Positions 34,263 through 42,314 of a stretch of DNA of 64,000 nucleotides are shown here, one piece after another. Origin of the DNA: Streptomyces thermolilacinus SPC6 (GTDB lineage: Bacteria; Actinomycetota; Actinomycetes; Streptomycetales; Streptomycetaceae). Location: contig NZ_ASHX02000001.1 of NCBI RefSeq assembly GCF_000478605.2, positions 1,116,001 through 1,180,000 of the forward strand, read 5' to 3'. Below the pieces are notes generated by a model. It saw nothing but the letters and a program-made list of their open reading frames with translations, was not told the DNA's origin and did no database searches. The first letter of the stretch is position 1; every line of letters starts with the position of its first letter. The translations under genes and the position numbers were made by a program.

Positions 34263-34337
34263 CCGGCGGCGCGGTGCCGTGCCCTGCCGTGCCGTGGCGC
34301 CGTGGCGGTGATCCGCCGGGCGCCCGGCGTGACCGGC

Positions 34338-34359
34338 GTCCCGGCGGGCCCGCCGGGAC
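34338..34359 (+). terminator. Palindromic terminator after the phosphoribosyltransferase
   Basis: GTCCCGGC and GCCGGGAC flank GGGCCC, giving a 22-base perfect palindrome 75 bases after the stop. Confidence 0.65.
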
Positions 34360-34456
34360 GGTGACCGGCCTCCGTACAACCAAATGACCTTCACCGCGGT
34401 CCCCACCCTGGACGACGGTTCGGCATGTACCGACACCAGGGAGAGGATGCGGACGC

Positions 34457-35200
34457 ATGAGCGTGACACGGAGGCTGTTCCTCGGCGGGTTCACGGCGGG
34501 CGCGGTGACCGTCGCCGCCGGTGGCGACGCGGTGGCGGCGGAGACGGCCGAGGCCGCGGGTGAGCCGACGACCTTCGACGGGCCGGTGGTGGCGCAGCGG
34601 TTCGTCGCCGACACGACGACGAACGGGGCGTTCCTCAAGACCACGTCCACGACGGAACACGCGCTGACGGTGTACCAGGCCGGGAAGTCCGGTTCGAGCG
34701 TGGCCCTGAACATCATCTCGGACAACCCCGACGACTCCGCCGTCTACATCAAGGGCCACGAGCGGGCGCAGCGCGGCACGGTGAAGATCACCCACGTCGG
34801 GGCGCCCGACGGGTCCGACGCGGGCGCCTCCGCCCTGTCGATCGACCTGACGGTGGCCGGTACGGCGGCGCAGGGCATCCATCTGGTCGCGGGCAACGGC
34901 CCCACCAAGGGCAATCTGATCTGCCTGCGCAACAACGGGCGCGACGACTTCGTCGTCAAGGGCAGCGGCCGGGTCGGCATCGGCATGGACATCGGCGCCG
35001 GCCCCTGGTCGCAGCTCCACGTCGTCCAGCGGCCCGGCACCGACTCGGCTCTGATGGTCGAGGGCCTCGTCCGCATCGTGGACGCGGCCGCCGCCCCAAC
35101 GGGCGTGGACTCGCGCGGCGGCGGTGTGCTGTACGCGCAGAACGGCGAGCTGTGGTGGCGGGGGCCCGACGGCGATCCAAGCCGGATCGCCCCCGCTTGA
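34457..35200 (+). CDS. Tat-exported protein with tail-fibre-like repeats
   Basis: A 247-residue protein with a twin-arginine signal: TRRLFLGG, a hydrophobic core and a VAA cleavage region near residue 28. The mature part is beta-rich: AFLKTTSTTEHALTVYQAG, GTVKITHVG, GNLICLRNNG and GRVGIGMDIG...LHVVQRPG. The GRVGIG...L-V pattern resembles the shaft and chaperone-like ends of phage tail fibres and of Streptomyces proteins annotated as hyaluronoglucosaminidase-like. No catalytic residues are obvious. The gene appears monocistronic and is followed by a small coiled-coil gene. Confidence 0.82.
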   Translation: MSVTRRLFLGGFTAGAVTVAAGGDAVAAETAEAAGEPTTFDGPVVAQRFVADTTTNGAFLKTTSTTEHALTVYQAGKSGSSVALNIISDNPDDSAVYIKGHERAQRGTVKITHVGAPDGSDAGASALSIDLTVAGTAAQGIHLVAGNGPTKGNLICLRNNGRDDFVVKGSGRVGIGMDIGAGPWSQLHVVQRPGTDSALMVEGLVRIVDAAAAPTGVDSRGGGVLYAQNGELWWRGPDGDPSRIAPA

Positions 35201-35262
35201 GCCGCCGACCGCCACCACCCCCGCCCCCCCTGTTCGTACCGTACGACCGGAGCCACCTGACG

Positions 35263-35436
35263 ATGACGATGCACCTGACGCCCGACCAGCTGGTCGCCGA
35301 GTTCCACGACGCCGTGATGGAGCTGTACTTCGCCCGCAAGCGGATCACGCTGCTGGAGGAGGAGAACGCCGCCCTGAGGGCCCGGCTGGCCGAGGCCGGG
35401 GCGAGGGAGGCGGAGACGGCCCCGGTGGAGGGCTGA
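35263..35436 (+). CDS. Small coiled-coil protein
   Basis: A 57-residue product from the ATG at 35263 (a second ATG lies two codons later). Residues about 18-46 (ELYFARKRITLLEEENAALRARL) form a strong leucine-heptad coiled coil. It lies 62 bases after the Tat protein gene. The GGAG upstream is moderate. Function unknown; it may be a small oligomerising partner. Confidence 0.6.
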   Translation: MTMHLTPDQLVAEFHDAVMELYFARKRITLLEEENAALRARLAEAGAREAETAPVEG

Positions 35437-35488
35437 GCCCGGGGCGGCGGGGCGCGCCGGGCCCGGCGTCCGACCGTACGGCCGGGGC

Positions 35489-36409
35489 TCAGTCCGGCGG
35501 GTCCGGGGCGCGCAGTTCGGTGGCGTCCGCCGCCGCCTCCGCCACATCCGGGTCCGGGTCCGCCGCCAGCCGGGCCAGCAGGGCGCCCACGCCCGGCGTC
35601 GACCAGCCGCCGACCGCCTCGGCCAGGGCGGTGCGTACGCGCGGGTCCGGATGGGCGGCCAGGGGGGCGAGGCGGTCCACGGGGCCCCGTCGCCGCATCC
35701 CGCACCAGCGCAGCGCGTCGCACAGCGCGGCGACGTCCCCGCCGGGGGCGGTGCCCGGACCGCCCGCGCCACCCGCCCCGGCGACGCCCGCGCCGCCGCG
35801 CATCGCCGCCTCGACGCGCCGCAGCAGCACGCCCGGCGGGGGCGGCGGGCCGTCCCACGGGTGGGGGCGCCGCTCGCGCAGCCGACGCGACCCGTACTCG
35901 CCGCGCACCACGCACCCCGCGCACGTGCAGGGCGTCACCCCGTGCGCGTCGGGGAAGTACCGCCAGCCCGCCACCTGCCGTACGGCGCGCACCCGGTGCA
36001 CCTCCTGCCGGGTGACCGCGCGCGGCACGAACACCTCCCAGCCCCGCGCGTCGGGCAGTTCCGCGACACGCCGTACGGCTTCGGCCGCAGTCGTCCGCAC
36101 CGGCCCGCGCGGGTCCGTGTAGCGGCCGACGGTGACCGGCTCGTCGTCCGGCAGGCGCAGGTGCACGGCGACCAGCCCGCGCGGCCCGCCGTGCCGGGAC
36201 AGCTCGCGCAGCCACTGGTGGGTGAGGGTGTACGAGGGGAGCACCGGGAAGCAGTACACGCCCTTGCGCACGCCGACCTCTCCCCCGGGCCCCGCTCCCG
36301 GCCGCTCAGCCGCACCCGCACCGCCGCGGCCCCGGCTGGCCGCGCGTATCCCGCCGCGCCGCATCCGGGCGGCGTTCGCGGCGGCGGTCAGGTGTACGAA
36401 CATCGCCAT
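35489..36409 (-). CDS. HEAT-repeat protein with conserved N-terminal module
   Basis: A 306-residue protein beginning MFVHLTAAANAARMRRGGIR after two residues, an opening I know from Streptomyces proteins annotated only as HEAT-repeat domain proteins. The middle has YCFPVLPSYTLTHQWLREL and a cysteine cluster CTCAGC near residue 165 that could bind metal. The last 80 residues are HEAT-like helices (LAAHPDPRVRTALAEAV, LAADPDPDVAEAAADA). The N-terminal module has the flavour of small ADP-ribose or phosphotransferase domains, but I cannot confirm this. It lies 9 bases beyond the end of the PPTase gene, on the same strand. Confidence 0.78.
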   Translation of the reverse strand: MAMFVHLTAAANAARMRRGGIRAASRGRGGAGAAERPGAGPGGEVGVRKGVYCFPVLPSYTLTHQWLRELSRHGGPRGLVAVHLRLPDDEPVTVGRYTDPRGPVRTTAAEAVRRVAELPDARGWEVFVPRAVTRQEVHRVRAVRQVAGWRYFPDAHGVTPCTCAGCVVRGEYGSRRLRERRPHPWDGPPPPPGVLLRRVEAAMRGGAGVAGAGGAGGPGTAPGGDVAALCDALRWCGMRRRGPVDRLAPLAAHPDPRVRTALAEAVGGWSTPGVGALLARLAADPDPDVAEAAADATELRAPDPPD

Positions 36410-36418
36410 GCCGGGAGG

Positions 36419-37066
36419 CTAGCGCGGCGGCGGTACCGTCACGGCGGTGACCGCGTGGGCGCCGTCCACCGCCCACCGCCCGGTGAACCCCTCGGCCGGC
36501 ACCGCCGCGTCCCTCTCCAGCAGCCGCGCCGTGAACGTGCCGTCCACCGCGAAGGCCAGCTCGGCGTCCTCGTGGCCCAGCCAGCGGCGCGTGAGCGGGA
36601 ACCACGCCTTGTACACCGACTCCTTGGCGCTGAACAGCAACCGGTCCCAGTGGACTTCGGGCCGTACACGCGCCAGCTCGGCGAGGTGGTCCCGCTCGGC
36701 GTCCGACGCGACGAGGCCCAGGACCCCGTCCGGGAGCGGCAGATGGTCCTCCGCGTCGATGCCGAGCGACCTCAGGTCCGTGTCGCGCGCCACGGCCGCG
36801 GCCCGGTACCCCTGGCAGTGCGTCATGCTGCCGACGACCCGGTCCGGCCACACGGGCGCGCCGCGTTCACCGCGCGGTATCGGCACGGGCCCGATGCCCA
36901 GCCCGGCGAGGGCCCGGCGGGCGCACCAGCGGACGGTGGTGAACTCGCGGCGCCGCTTGTCCACCGCCCGGCTCACCTCCTCGGCCTCCGTGCCCAGCAG
37001 CGGCAGGTCCGGCGGGTCGTGGAACGCCTCGGCGACGCACACCTCGGACGGCAGCAGCAGGTCCAT
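36419..37066 (-). CDS. 4'-phosphopantetheinyl transferase
   Basis: A 215-residue protein read from the ATG at 37066 (MDLLLPSEV). Family motifs: GSMTHCQGYRAAAVAR near 79-94, GIDAEDH with Asp104 and Glu106 (Mg2+ binding) and FSAKESVYKAWFP near 145-157 (Glu149, Lys153). This is the EntD/PptT-type enzyme that moves phosphopantetheine from CoA to the Ser of carrier proteins. It could activate the three carrier domains of the megasynthase and the carrier domain of the ligase fusion, although it lies about 9 kb before that cluster. Confidence 0.92.
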   Translation of the reverse strand: MDLLLPSEVCVAEAFHDPPDLPLLGTEAEEVSRAVDKRRREFTTVRWCARRALAGLGIGPVPIPRGERGAPVWPDRVVGSMTHCQGYRAAAVARDTDLRSLGIDAEDHLPLPDGVLGLVASDAERDHLAELARVRPEVHWDRLLFSAKESVYKAWFPLTRRWLGHEDAELAFAVDGTFTARLLERDAAVPAEGFTGRWAVDGAHAVTAVTVPPPR

Positions 37067-37256
37067 CACGGTCGTTCGATCCCCCCATGGCACGGCGGTG
37101 ACGCCCCGGCGGGGACACCATCGCACATCCGGCACACGACCGGATCATTATCTGAACGGATGAAAACCCTGGAGGCCCGGCGGTGGCGTCCTGCGGTGAT
37201 GGAAGGGATCACGCGGCAGTGACCGAACGTCCCCACCCCCCCACAGGGAGCGAACC

Positions 37257-38390
37257 ATGCTGTGCGAGCGCCGCAGAAGACCCGGCCGCCGGGTCGTCCT
37301 CACCGTCTGCCTCCCGGCCGTCGCGGCGGCCGCCCTGGTCGGCGCGGGCGCGCCCGGAACGGCCGCGGCGGACGCGCGGACGTGTTTCGGCGCGGTGGCG
37401 ACCACCACCGGCACCGTGGGCACGCCCGGTGACGACGTGATCGTGGGCACCCCGGGCCCGGACGTGATCGACGGCGGCGGGGGCGACGACGTGATCTGCG
37501 GCGCGGGCGGCAACGACCGGATCACCGGCGGTACGGGCGACGACCGGCTGTTCGGCGACGCGGGCGGCGACCGGCTGGACGGCGGCGCGGGCCACGACGT
37601 CCTGGTGGGCGACGAGGGCGCGCGGACCGGCGACGCGACCGGCCCGGCGGGCGCCGACCGGCTGACCGGCGGGCCCGGCGTGGACACGATGGTGGGTGAC
37701 GCGTACGCCGTACGGGGCACCGCCTCCGGAGCCGCCCCCGACGTGCTCCTTGGCGGCCCGGACGACGACTCGCTGGTCGGTGACAGCCGGGGCGACCTCG
37801 CGATCGGCGGCGCCGACGACGTGCTGGAGGGCGAGGAGGGCCACGACCGTCTGGTCGGTGACGCGTTCGGCGTGTACGAGGCGTCCGGGGCGGGTGACGA
37901 CGTGCTGCGGGAGGGGCCGGGCGAGTACGGCGACGCGACCGGCGACAGCGTCGCCCTGGCGGGCAACGCGCGGGGCGCGGGCGGCGACGACCTCGTGGAC
38001 CTGGGCGAGGACGGCGGCTTCGGCGCCTGGGGCGACCACCACGCGCCGAACGGCACCGCGGCCGGTTCGGGCGACGACCGGGTCCTGGGCGGCGCGGCGG
38101 CGGAGTACGTCCTGGCCGGCGACAGCGCCTACGGCGACCCGGCGGGCGCCACGGGCGGCGAGGACCTGGTGGAGGGGCGCGGCGGCGACGACCGGCTGTT
38201 CGGCGACAACGTGGACGGCGCCGCGCCCGAGTCGGCCACCGGGGGCGGCGCATCCGACCGGATCGACGGAGGCGCGGGCGACGACGTCCTGCGCGGCGGC
38301 CCCGCCGACGACCGCCAGGACGGCGCGGACGGCACGGACGACTGCGACGGCGAGGCGGGCACGGACACGGAGGTCTCCTGCGAGAGGTGA
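37257..38390 (+). CDS. Secreted RTX-type calcium-binding repeat protein
   Basis: A 377-residue protein with an N-terminal signal peptide (RRVVLTVCLPAVAAAALVGAG...AAA) and AGGGAG before the ATG. From residue 55 it consists of nonapeptide-like repeats GGxGxDxhx (GGGGDDVICGAGGNDRI, GGTGDDRLFGDAGGDRL and many degenerate copies), which form a calcium-loaded parallel beta roll. Typical RTX toxins use type I secretion; here a Sec signal replaces that. There is no attached enzymatic domain. It may be a calcium-dependent surface or spore-coat protein. Confidence 0.88.
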   Translation: MLCERRRRPGRRVVLTVCLPAVAAAALVGAGAPGTAAADARTCFGAVATTTGTVGTPGDDVIVGTPGPDVIDGGGGDDVICGAGGNDRITGGTGDDRLFGDAGGDRLDGGAGHDVLVGDEGARTGDATGPAGADRLTGGPGVDTMVGDAYAVRGTASGAAPDVLLGGPDDDSLVGDSRGDLAIGGADDVLEGEEGHDRLVGDAFGVYEASGAGDDVLREGPGEYGDATGDSVALAGNARGAGGDDLVDLGEDGGFGAWGDHHAPNGTAAGSGDDRVLGGAAAEYVLAGDSAYGDPAGATGGEDLVEGRGGDDRLFGDNVDGAAPESATGGGASDRIDGGAGDDVLRGGPADDRQDGADGTDDCDGEAGTDTEVSCER

Positions 38391-38608
38391 GCCCCGCGTC
38401 GGCAGGCTCCGCACGCCGGTGGGGCCGTGCCTCCGGGCTCGTGAGCCGTGCCTCCGGGGCTCGTGAGTCGGCGTCCGCGCGCTGATGAGGCCGGGCGTCC
38501 GCACGCTGATGTGATGACGCCGGGCGTCCGCGTGCCGATGAGGCCGGGCGTCACCCCCGGCGGGGCCGCACGCCCTTCACGGCCCGCCTGTCGGCTCCGC
38601 CTCGCGCC
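38391..38608. repeat. Intergenic tandem repeats
   Basis: Two copies of GCCGTGCCTCCGGGCTCGTG (38424 and 38445, the second with one extra G) are followed by three copies of a unit GGCGTCCGCGCGCTGATGAG with small changes, starting near 38470, 38494 and 38523. It lies between convergent genes. No coding potential is seen. Confidence 0.55.
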
Positions 38609-38797
38609 CTACGAGATGTCCTTCTCGCGGGCCTCACGTCCGAGTTCCGTCTCGCCCTCCTCGGCGGCCCGCTCGCCCTCCGCCTGGGAGGGGGTCGTCC
38701 GGGCCACGTCGGGGTGCTCCTGCACGTCCGGCTCCCGCTCCCCCTCCGCCTGGGAGGGCGTCGGGTAGCCCCACGCGTCGCTCAGGGGATCGCTCAT
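38609..38797 (-). CDS. Small acidic protein with an internal 10-residue duplication
   Basis: A 62-residue, Glu-rich, probably disordered protein beginning MSDPLSDAWGYPTPSQ. GGAGG lies eight bases before the ATG. TPSQAEGERE (13-22) recurs as TPSQAEGERA (35-44), and the DNA is duplicated too. The good ribosome binding site and biased composition support a real gene. Function unknown. Confidence 0.6.
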   Translation of the reverse strand: MSDPLSDAWGYPTPSQAEGEREPDVQEHPDVARTTPSQAEGERAAEEGETELGREAREKDIS

Positions 38798-38902
38798 CGC
38801 ACGCCTCCGGGTTCAGCCGATCTCCGCCGCCCCGGCGTGGGGCGGGAGAGGCACGAGTACCCGGTGGGGGCGGTTCCACCCCTGGGAGCGGCCGGGCGGG
38901 GC

Positions 38903-39472
38903 TCAGGCGCAGGGCATGGCCATGTACAGGGCGCGCTCGCCCTCGGACGCCGTCCCCTCGTACAGGGTCGTGTCGAGCCCGCAGAGGGCGAAGCCCATGC
39001 GGCGGTACGCGCGGACGGCCGGGGCGTTGATGTTGCTGACCTCCAGCCACAGGTGCCCGGCCCCGCGCTCCCGGGCGAACGCCACGGCGCACCCCATCAG
39101 CCCGCGCCCCACGCCGCGCCCCCGGTGCGCGGGGGCGACCTCGATGTCCTCGACGACGAGCCGGCGGTTCCACGGGACGTGGGCGGCGGCGACGTACCCG
39201 GCGATCTCCCGGTCCGGGCCGACGGCGACGAACACCCGACGCCCGTCACCGCCGTCCTCGTCGTCCCCGTCCCGCCCGCCGTCGCTCCCCGGGTCATCGT
39301 CGGGGAACACCTTGGTCAGGGGCGGGTCCACGGTCACCTCCCGCAGCGCGAACCCGTCCTCCCGCGCCTCGACCTCGAACACGGTCCGGGTGGTGAAGGA
39401 CCCGTCGATCGCGTCGATCGCGGCGTCGTCGTCGGGCCGGGCGGTACGGAAGGTGTAGGCGGTGGTGTCCAT
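38903..39472 (-). CDS. GNAT acetyltransferase, streptothricin-acetyltransferase-like
   Basis: A 189-residue GNAT-fold protein. The acetyl-CoA-binding loop is VAPAHRGRGVGRGLMG near residue 115. The N-terminal pattern SFTTRTVFEVEAREDGFALREVTVDPPLTKVFPDDD resembles streptothricin N-acetyltransferases. An acidic low-complexity insert (GGRDGDDEDGGDG) sits near 65-77. It may acetylate an amine on a self or foreign antibiotic; true specificity is unknown. It is the second of two neighbouring GNAT genes, 42 bases after the first. Confidence 0.87.
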   Translation of the reverse strand: MDTTAYTFRTARPDDDAAIDAIDGSFTTRTVFEVEAREDGFALREVTVDPPLTKVFPDDDPGSDGGRDGDDEDGGDGRRVFVAVGPDREIAGYVAAAHVPWNRRLVVEDIEVAPAHRGRGVGRGLMGCAVAFARERGAGHLWLEVSNINAPAVRAYRRMGFALCGLDTTLYEGTASEGERALYMAMPCA

Positions 39473-39514
39473 GCGGTTGACGCTACGACGGCGTACGCCC
39501 CTGACCGGCGTCTT

Positions 39515-40000
39515 TCAGCCCGCGGTCCAGTGGTAGGTCACGTCGGGCTCGTTCTCCTCGTTGCGGCTGCCGTCGTCGTACGCGCCGGCGGTGAAGCCGT
39601 GGCGCTCGTAGAACGCGCGGGCGTCCGTGTTGCGCTGGAAGACGTGCAGGGACACCTCTCCGGGCGACGCAGCCCGCACGGTGTCCAGGAGGGCCGAGCC
39701 GATGCCCCGGCGCCGCACGTCGGGGCGCAGGTACAGATGGTCCAGGACGGTCCCGTCGAGGGCGGCGAAACCGACGATCTCCGCCGGGTCGTCGCCCAGC
39801 TCGGCGACCCACACGTCACTGCCGGGCAGGACGACCGCGTCGATCCAGGCGCGGGTCTCCTCGTCGCTGTGGAGCCTCGGCAGGTACGGCATGGCGGCGG
39901 CCCGTGAGGCGAGGAAGACGGCTGTGACCGCTTCCCCGTCGGCGGGCACGGCCTTGCGTATGCGCGGGCTCTCCGCGGCGCTGAGCTGGGACGGCGGCAT
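39515..40000 (-). CDS. GNAT acetyltransferase
   Basis: A 161-residue GNAT-fold protein. The acetyl-CoA loop is LRPDVRRRGIGSALLD near 92-107, and VFQRNTDARAFYERHGF near 120-136 is the usual C-terminal motif. The ATG begins MPPSQLSAAESPRIRKA. The substrate is not predictable. It is co-directional with the second GNAT gene, likely one transcript. Confidence 0.87.
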   Translation of the reverse strand: MPPSQLSAAESPRIRKAVPADGEAVTAVFLASRAAAMPYLPRLHSDEETRAWIDAVVLPGSDVWVAELGDDPAEIVGFAALDGTVLDHLYLRPDVRRRGIGSALLDTVRAASPGEVSLHVFQRNTDARAFYERHGFTAGAYDDGSRNEENEPDVTYHWTAG

Positions 40001-40489
40001 GAGGGCGGCTCATTTCTGTCGTGACGGTACGCCGGGTGGCGTCGGCGCCGATCACGCGCCGAGCCCGCGCAACCTACCAGCGCGGGGCGGGCGTCGCGCC
40101 GGGCTTTCCCCAACGGGGGCCGCCGCGCCCGCCGGGTGGGACGGCAGGTGACCGGGGTGAAGAGGATGGTCGGGTAAACCCGACCACCAGGTCTCGACCT
40201 GGCCGTCATGACGGGGCGGTGGCGGGCCCGGTGTGATGGACGGGTGGCTGAACCCCTGACACGAATCCCGTTCCTTTCCCGGCTGTTGCGGTGCGCGACG
40301 CCCGAAGCCCCGCCGCCCCCCGGCCCGTAGCCCGAAGCCCCGTCGCCCCCGGCCCGTAGCCCGAAGCGCCGTAGCCCGAGCCGAGTCGCCCGCGGCCCGA
40401 GTGCCGCCGGAGCGCCAGAGCCCGCCGGGGCCCGCCGCAGCGCCCGAGGCGCGACCACCACCCCTCCCCCACGGACACGAGAGCACCCC
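40001..40489. repeat. Intergenic region with ~29-bp tandem repeat
   Basis: No gene is visible in these 489 bases. From 40301 to 40374 there are 2.5 tandem copies of a 29-30-bp unit that starts CCCGAAGCCCCG and ends GGCCCGTAG (units at 40301, 40331 and partial 40360). The remainder should hold divergent promoters for the GNAT and glycosyltransferase genes. Confidence 0.55.
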
Positions 40490-41638
40490 ATGCCCACCAC
40501 CCTCATCGTCACCAACGACTTCCCGCCCCGTCAGGGCGGCATAGAGACGTTCGTCCACGCCATGGCCACCCGCGTCCCCGGCCACGACGTGGTCGTCTAC
40601 GCCTCCGGCGAGCCCGGCGCCGCCGCGTACGACGCGACCCTGCCGTTCCCCGTGGTCAGGGACCCCGCCCGCATGCTGCTGCCCACGCCCCGCGTGACGC
40701 GCCGCGCCCTGGAGGTCGCGCGGCGGTACGGCTGCGACCGGGCCTGGTTCGGGGCCGCCGCCCCGCTGGCCGCCATGGCCCCGGCGCTGCGGCGCGGCGG
40801 GGTACGGCGCGTCGTCGCCACCACGCACGGCCACGAGATCTGGTGGGCACGCACGCCGGGCGCCCGGCGGGTGCTGCGGCGTATCGGCGACCACGTGGAC
40901 ACCGTCACGTACCTGGGCGAGTACACCCGCCGCCGCATCGCGCCCGCGCTCGGGCCCCGGGCGCGGCTCGTGCGGCTGGTGCCGGGGGTGGACGCGGCGG
41001 CGTTCCGGCCCGCGCCCGGCGAGGCCCGGCGGGTGCGCGAGCGGCACGGCATCGGGGACCGGAGGGTGGTCCTCTGCGTGTCCCGGCTGGTGACGCGGAA
41101 GGGCCAGGACACGCTGATAAGGGCGCTGCCCCGCATACGGCGGGCCGTGCCGGACGCGGTGCTGGTGATCGTCGGCGGCGGCCCGGACGAGGCGCGGCTG
41201 CGGGCGCTCGCGCGCCGGTACGCGGACGGGCACGTCGTGTTCGCGGGCGGCCTGGACCACGCCTCGACGGCGCCCTACTACGCGGCGGCCGACGTCTTCG
41301 CCATGCCCTGCCGGACGCGGAAGGCGGGTCTTGAGGCGGAGGGGCTGGGGATCGTGTTCCTGGAGGCGGCGGCGAGCGGGCTGCCCGTGGTCGTCGGTGA
41401 CTCGGGCGGCGCGCCGGACGCGGTGCTCGACGGGGTGACGGGCACGGTCGTGGACGGCGGGGACGTACGGGTGGTGGCCGCCGCCGTGTCGGCGCTGCTG
41501 CGGGACCCGGCGCGGGCACGGGCGATGGGTGAGGCGGGCCGGGCGTGGGTGGCGGAACGCTGGTCGTGGGACGCGTCGGCGGACCTGCTGACGCGCCTGC
41601 TCGACCCGACGCATGCCCCCGACACGTACGTGAGCTGA
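40490..41638 (+). CDS. Glycosyltransferase family 4 (PimB-like mannosyltransferase)
   Basis: A 382-residue GT-B enzyme. The N-terminus LIVTNDFPPRQGGIETFVHAM is the acceptor-domain signature of PimB-type enzymes. LCVSRLVTRKGQDTLIRALP, VIVGGGPDEARLRALA and the EX7E-like LEAEGLGIVFLEAAASGLPVV bind the nucleotide sugar. The best guess is transfer of mannose from GDP-mannose to a phosphatidylinositol-mannoside-type lipid at the membrane. Broader GT4 roles cannot be excluded. Confidence 0.85.
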   Translation: MPTTLIVTNDFPPRQGGIETFVHAMATRVPGHDVVVYASGEPGAAAYDATLPFPVVRDPARMLLPTPRVTRRALEVARRYGCDRAWFGAAAPLAAMAPALRRGGVRRVVATTHGHEIWWARTPGARRVLRRIGDHVDTVTYLGEYTRRRIAPALGPRARLVRLVPGVDAAAFRPAPGEARRVRERHGIGDRRVVLCVSRLVTRKGQDTLIRALPRIRRAVPDAVLVIVGGGPDEARLRALARRYADGHVVFAGGLDHASTAPYYAAADVFAMPCRTRKAGLEAEGLGIVFLEAAASGLPVVVGDSGGAPDAVLDGVTGTVVDGGDVRVVAAAVSALLRDPARARAMGEAGRAWVAERWSWDASADLLTRLLDPTHAPDTYVS

Positions 41639-41645
41639 CGACCCG

Positions 41646-42314
41646 TCAGACGCCGGACGCCTCGCGGCGGAGGTGGGCGAGGACGGCGAGGACGCGGCGG
41701 TTGCCCTCGGCCGGGTCGAGCTCCAGTTTCATGAAGATGTTGCCGGAGTGCTTGACCACGGACGCCTCCGTGATGGCGAGCCGCTGCGCGATGGCCTGAT
41801 TGTTGAAGCCCTCCGCCATCAGCGCGAGGACCTCCCGTTCGCGGGGCGTGAGGCGCCGCAGCGGCTCGTCGGCCGTGCGCCGGCTGAGCAGGACCCGTAC
41901 GACCTCCGGGTCGATGACGGTCTGCCCGCTCGCGACCCGGTCCAGCGCGCCGAGGAAGTCGGCGACCTCCCCGACGCGGTCCTTCAGCAGGTACCCGAGG
42001 CCGCCGCCGGACGCCGCGTCGCCGCCGAGCAGCTGGGTCGCGTACGCGGTGGCGACGTACTGCGACAGGACGAGGACGGGCAGGCCGGGGTGGCGTCGGC
42101 GCAGCTCCAGCGCGGCCTTGAGGCCCTCGTCACGGAAACCGGGCGGCATCCGTACGTCGGTGATGACGACGTCCGGCGGGTCGGCGTCCACGGCGCGCGC
42201 CAGCTCCCCCGCGTCGCCGACGGCGGCGGTCACCCGGTGGCCGACGCGGGACAGCACCTCGACCAGCCCGGCGCGCAGCAGTACGGCGTCCTCGGCGAGC
42301 ACTACGCGGAGCAC
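41646..42314 (-). CDS. NarL/LuxR-family response regulator
   Basis: A 222-residue protein read from the GTG at 42314, which lies 13 bases inside the end of the kinase gene. Receiver domain: VLAEDAVLLRAGL, phospho-acceptor Asp in VVITDVRMPP, and LVLSQYV, with the Lys in YLLKDRV. The C-terminal LuxR helix-turn-helix is LTPREREVLALMAEGFNNQAIAQRLAITEASVVKH. It is the partner of the adjacent sensor kinase. Confidence 0.93.
   Translation of the reverse strand: MLRVVLAEDAVLLRAGLVEVLSRVGHRVTAAVGDAGELARAVDADPPDVVITDVRMPPGFRDEGLKAALELRRRHPGLPVLVLSQYVATAYATQLLGGDAASGGGLGYLLKDRVGEVADFLGALDRVASGQTVIDPEVVRVLLSRRTADEPLRRLTPREREVLALMAEGFNNQAIAQRLAITEASVVKHSGNIFMKLELDPAEGNRRVLAVLAHLRREASGV

Noticed and set aside
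32628..34469. N-terminal extension of the 31884-32627 minus-strand frame
   Set aside because: It is antisense to the hydrolase and phosphoribosyltransferase genes; the GTG at 32627 has a good ribosome binding site and begins the homologous region.
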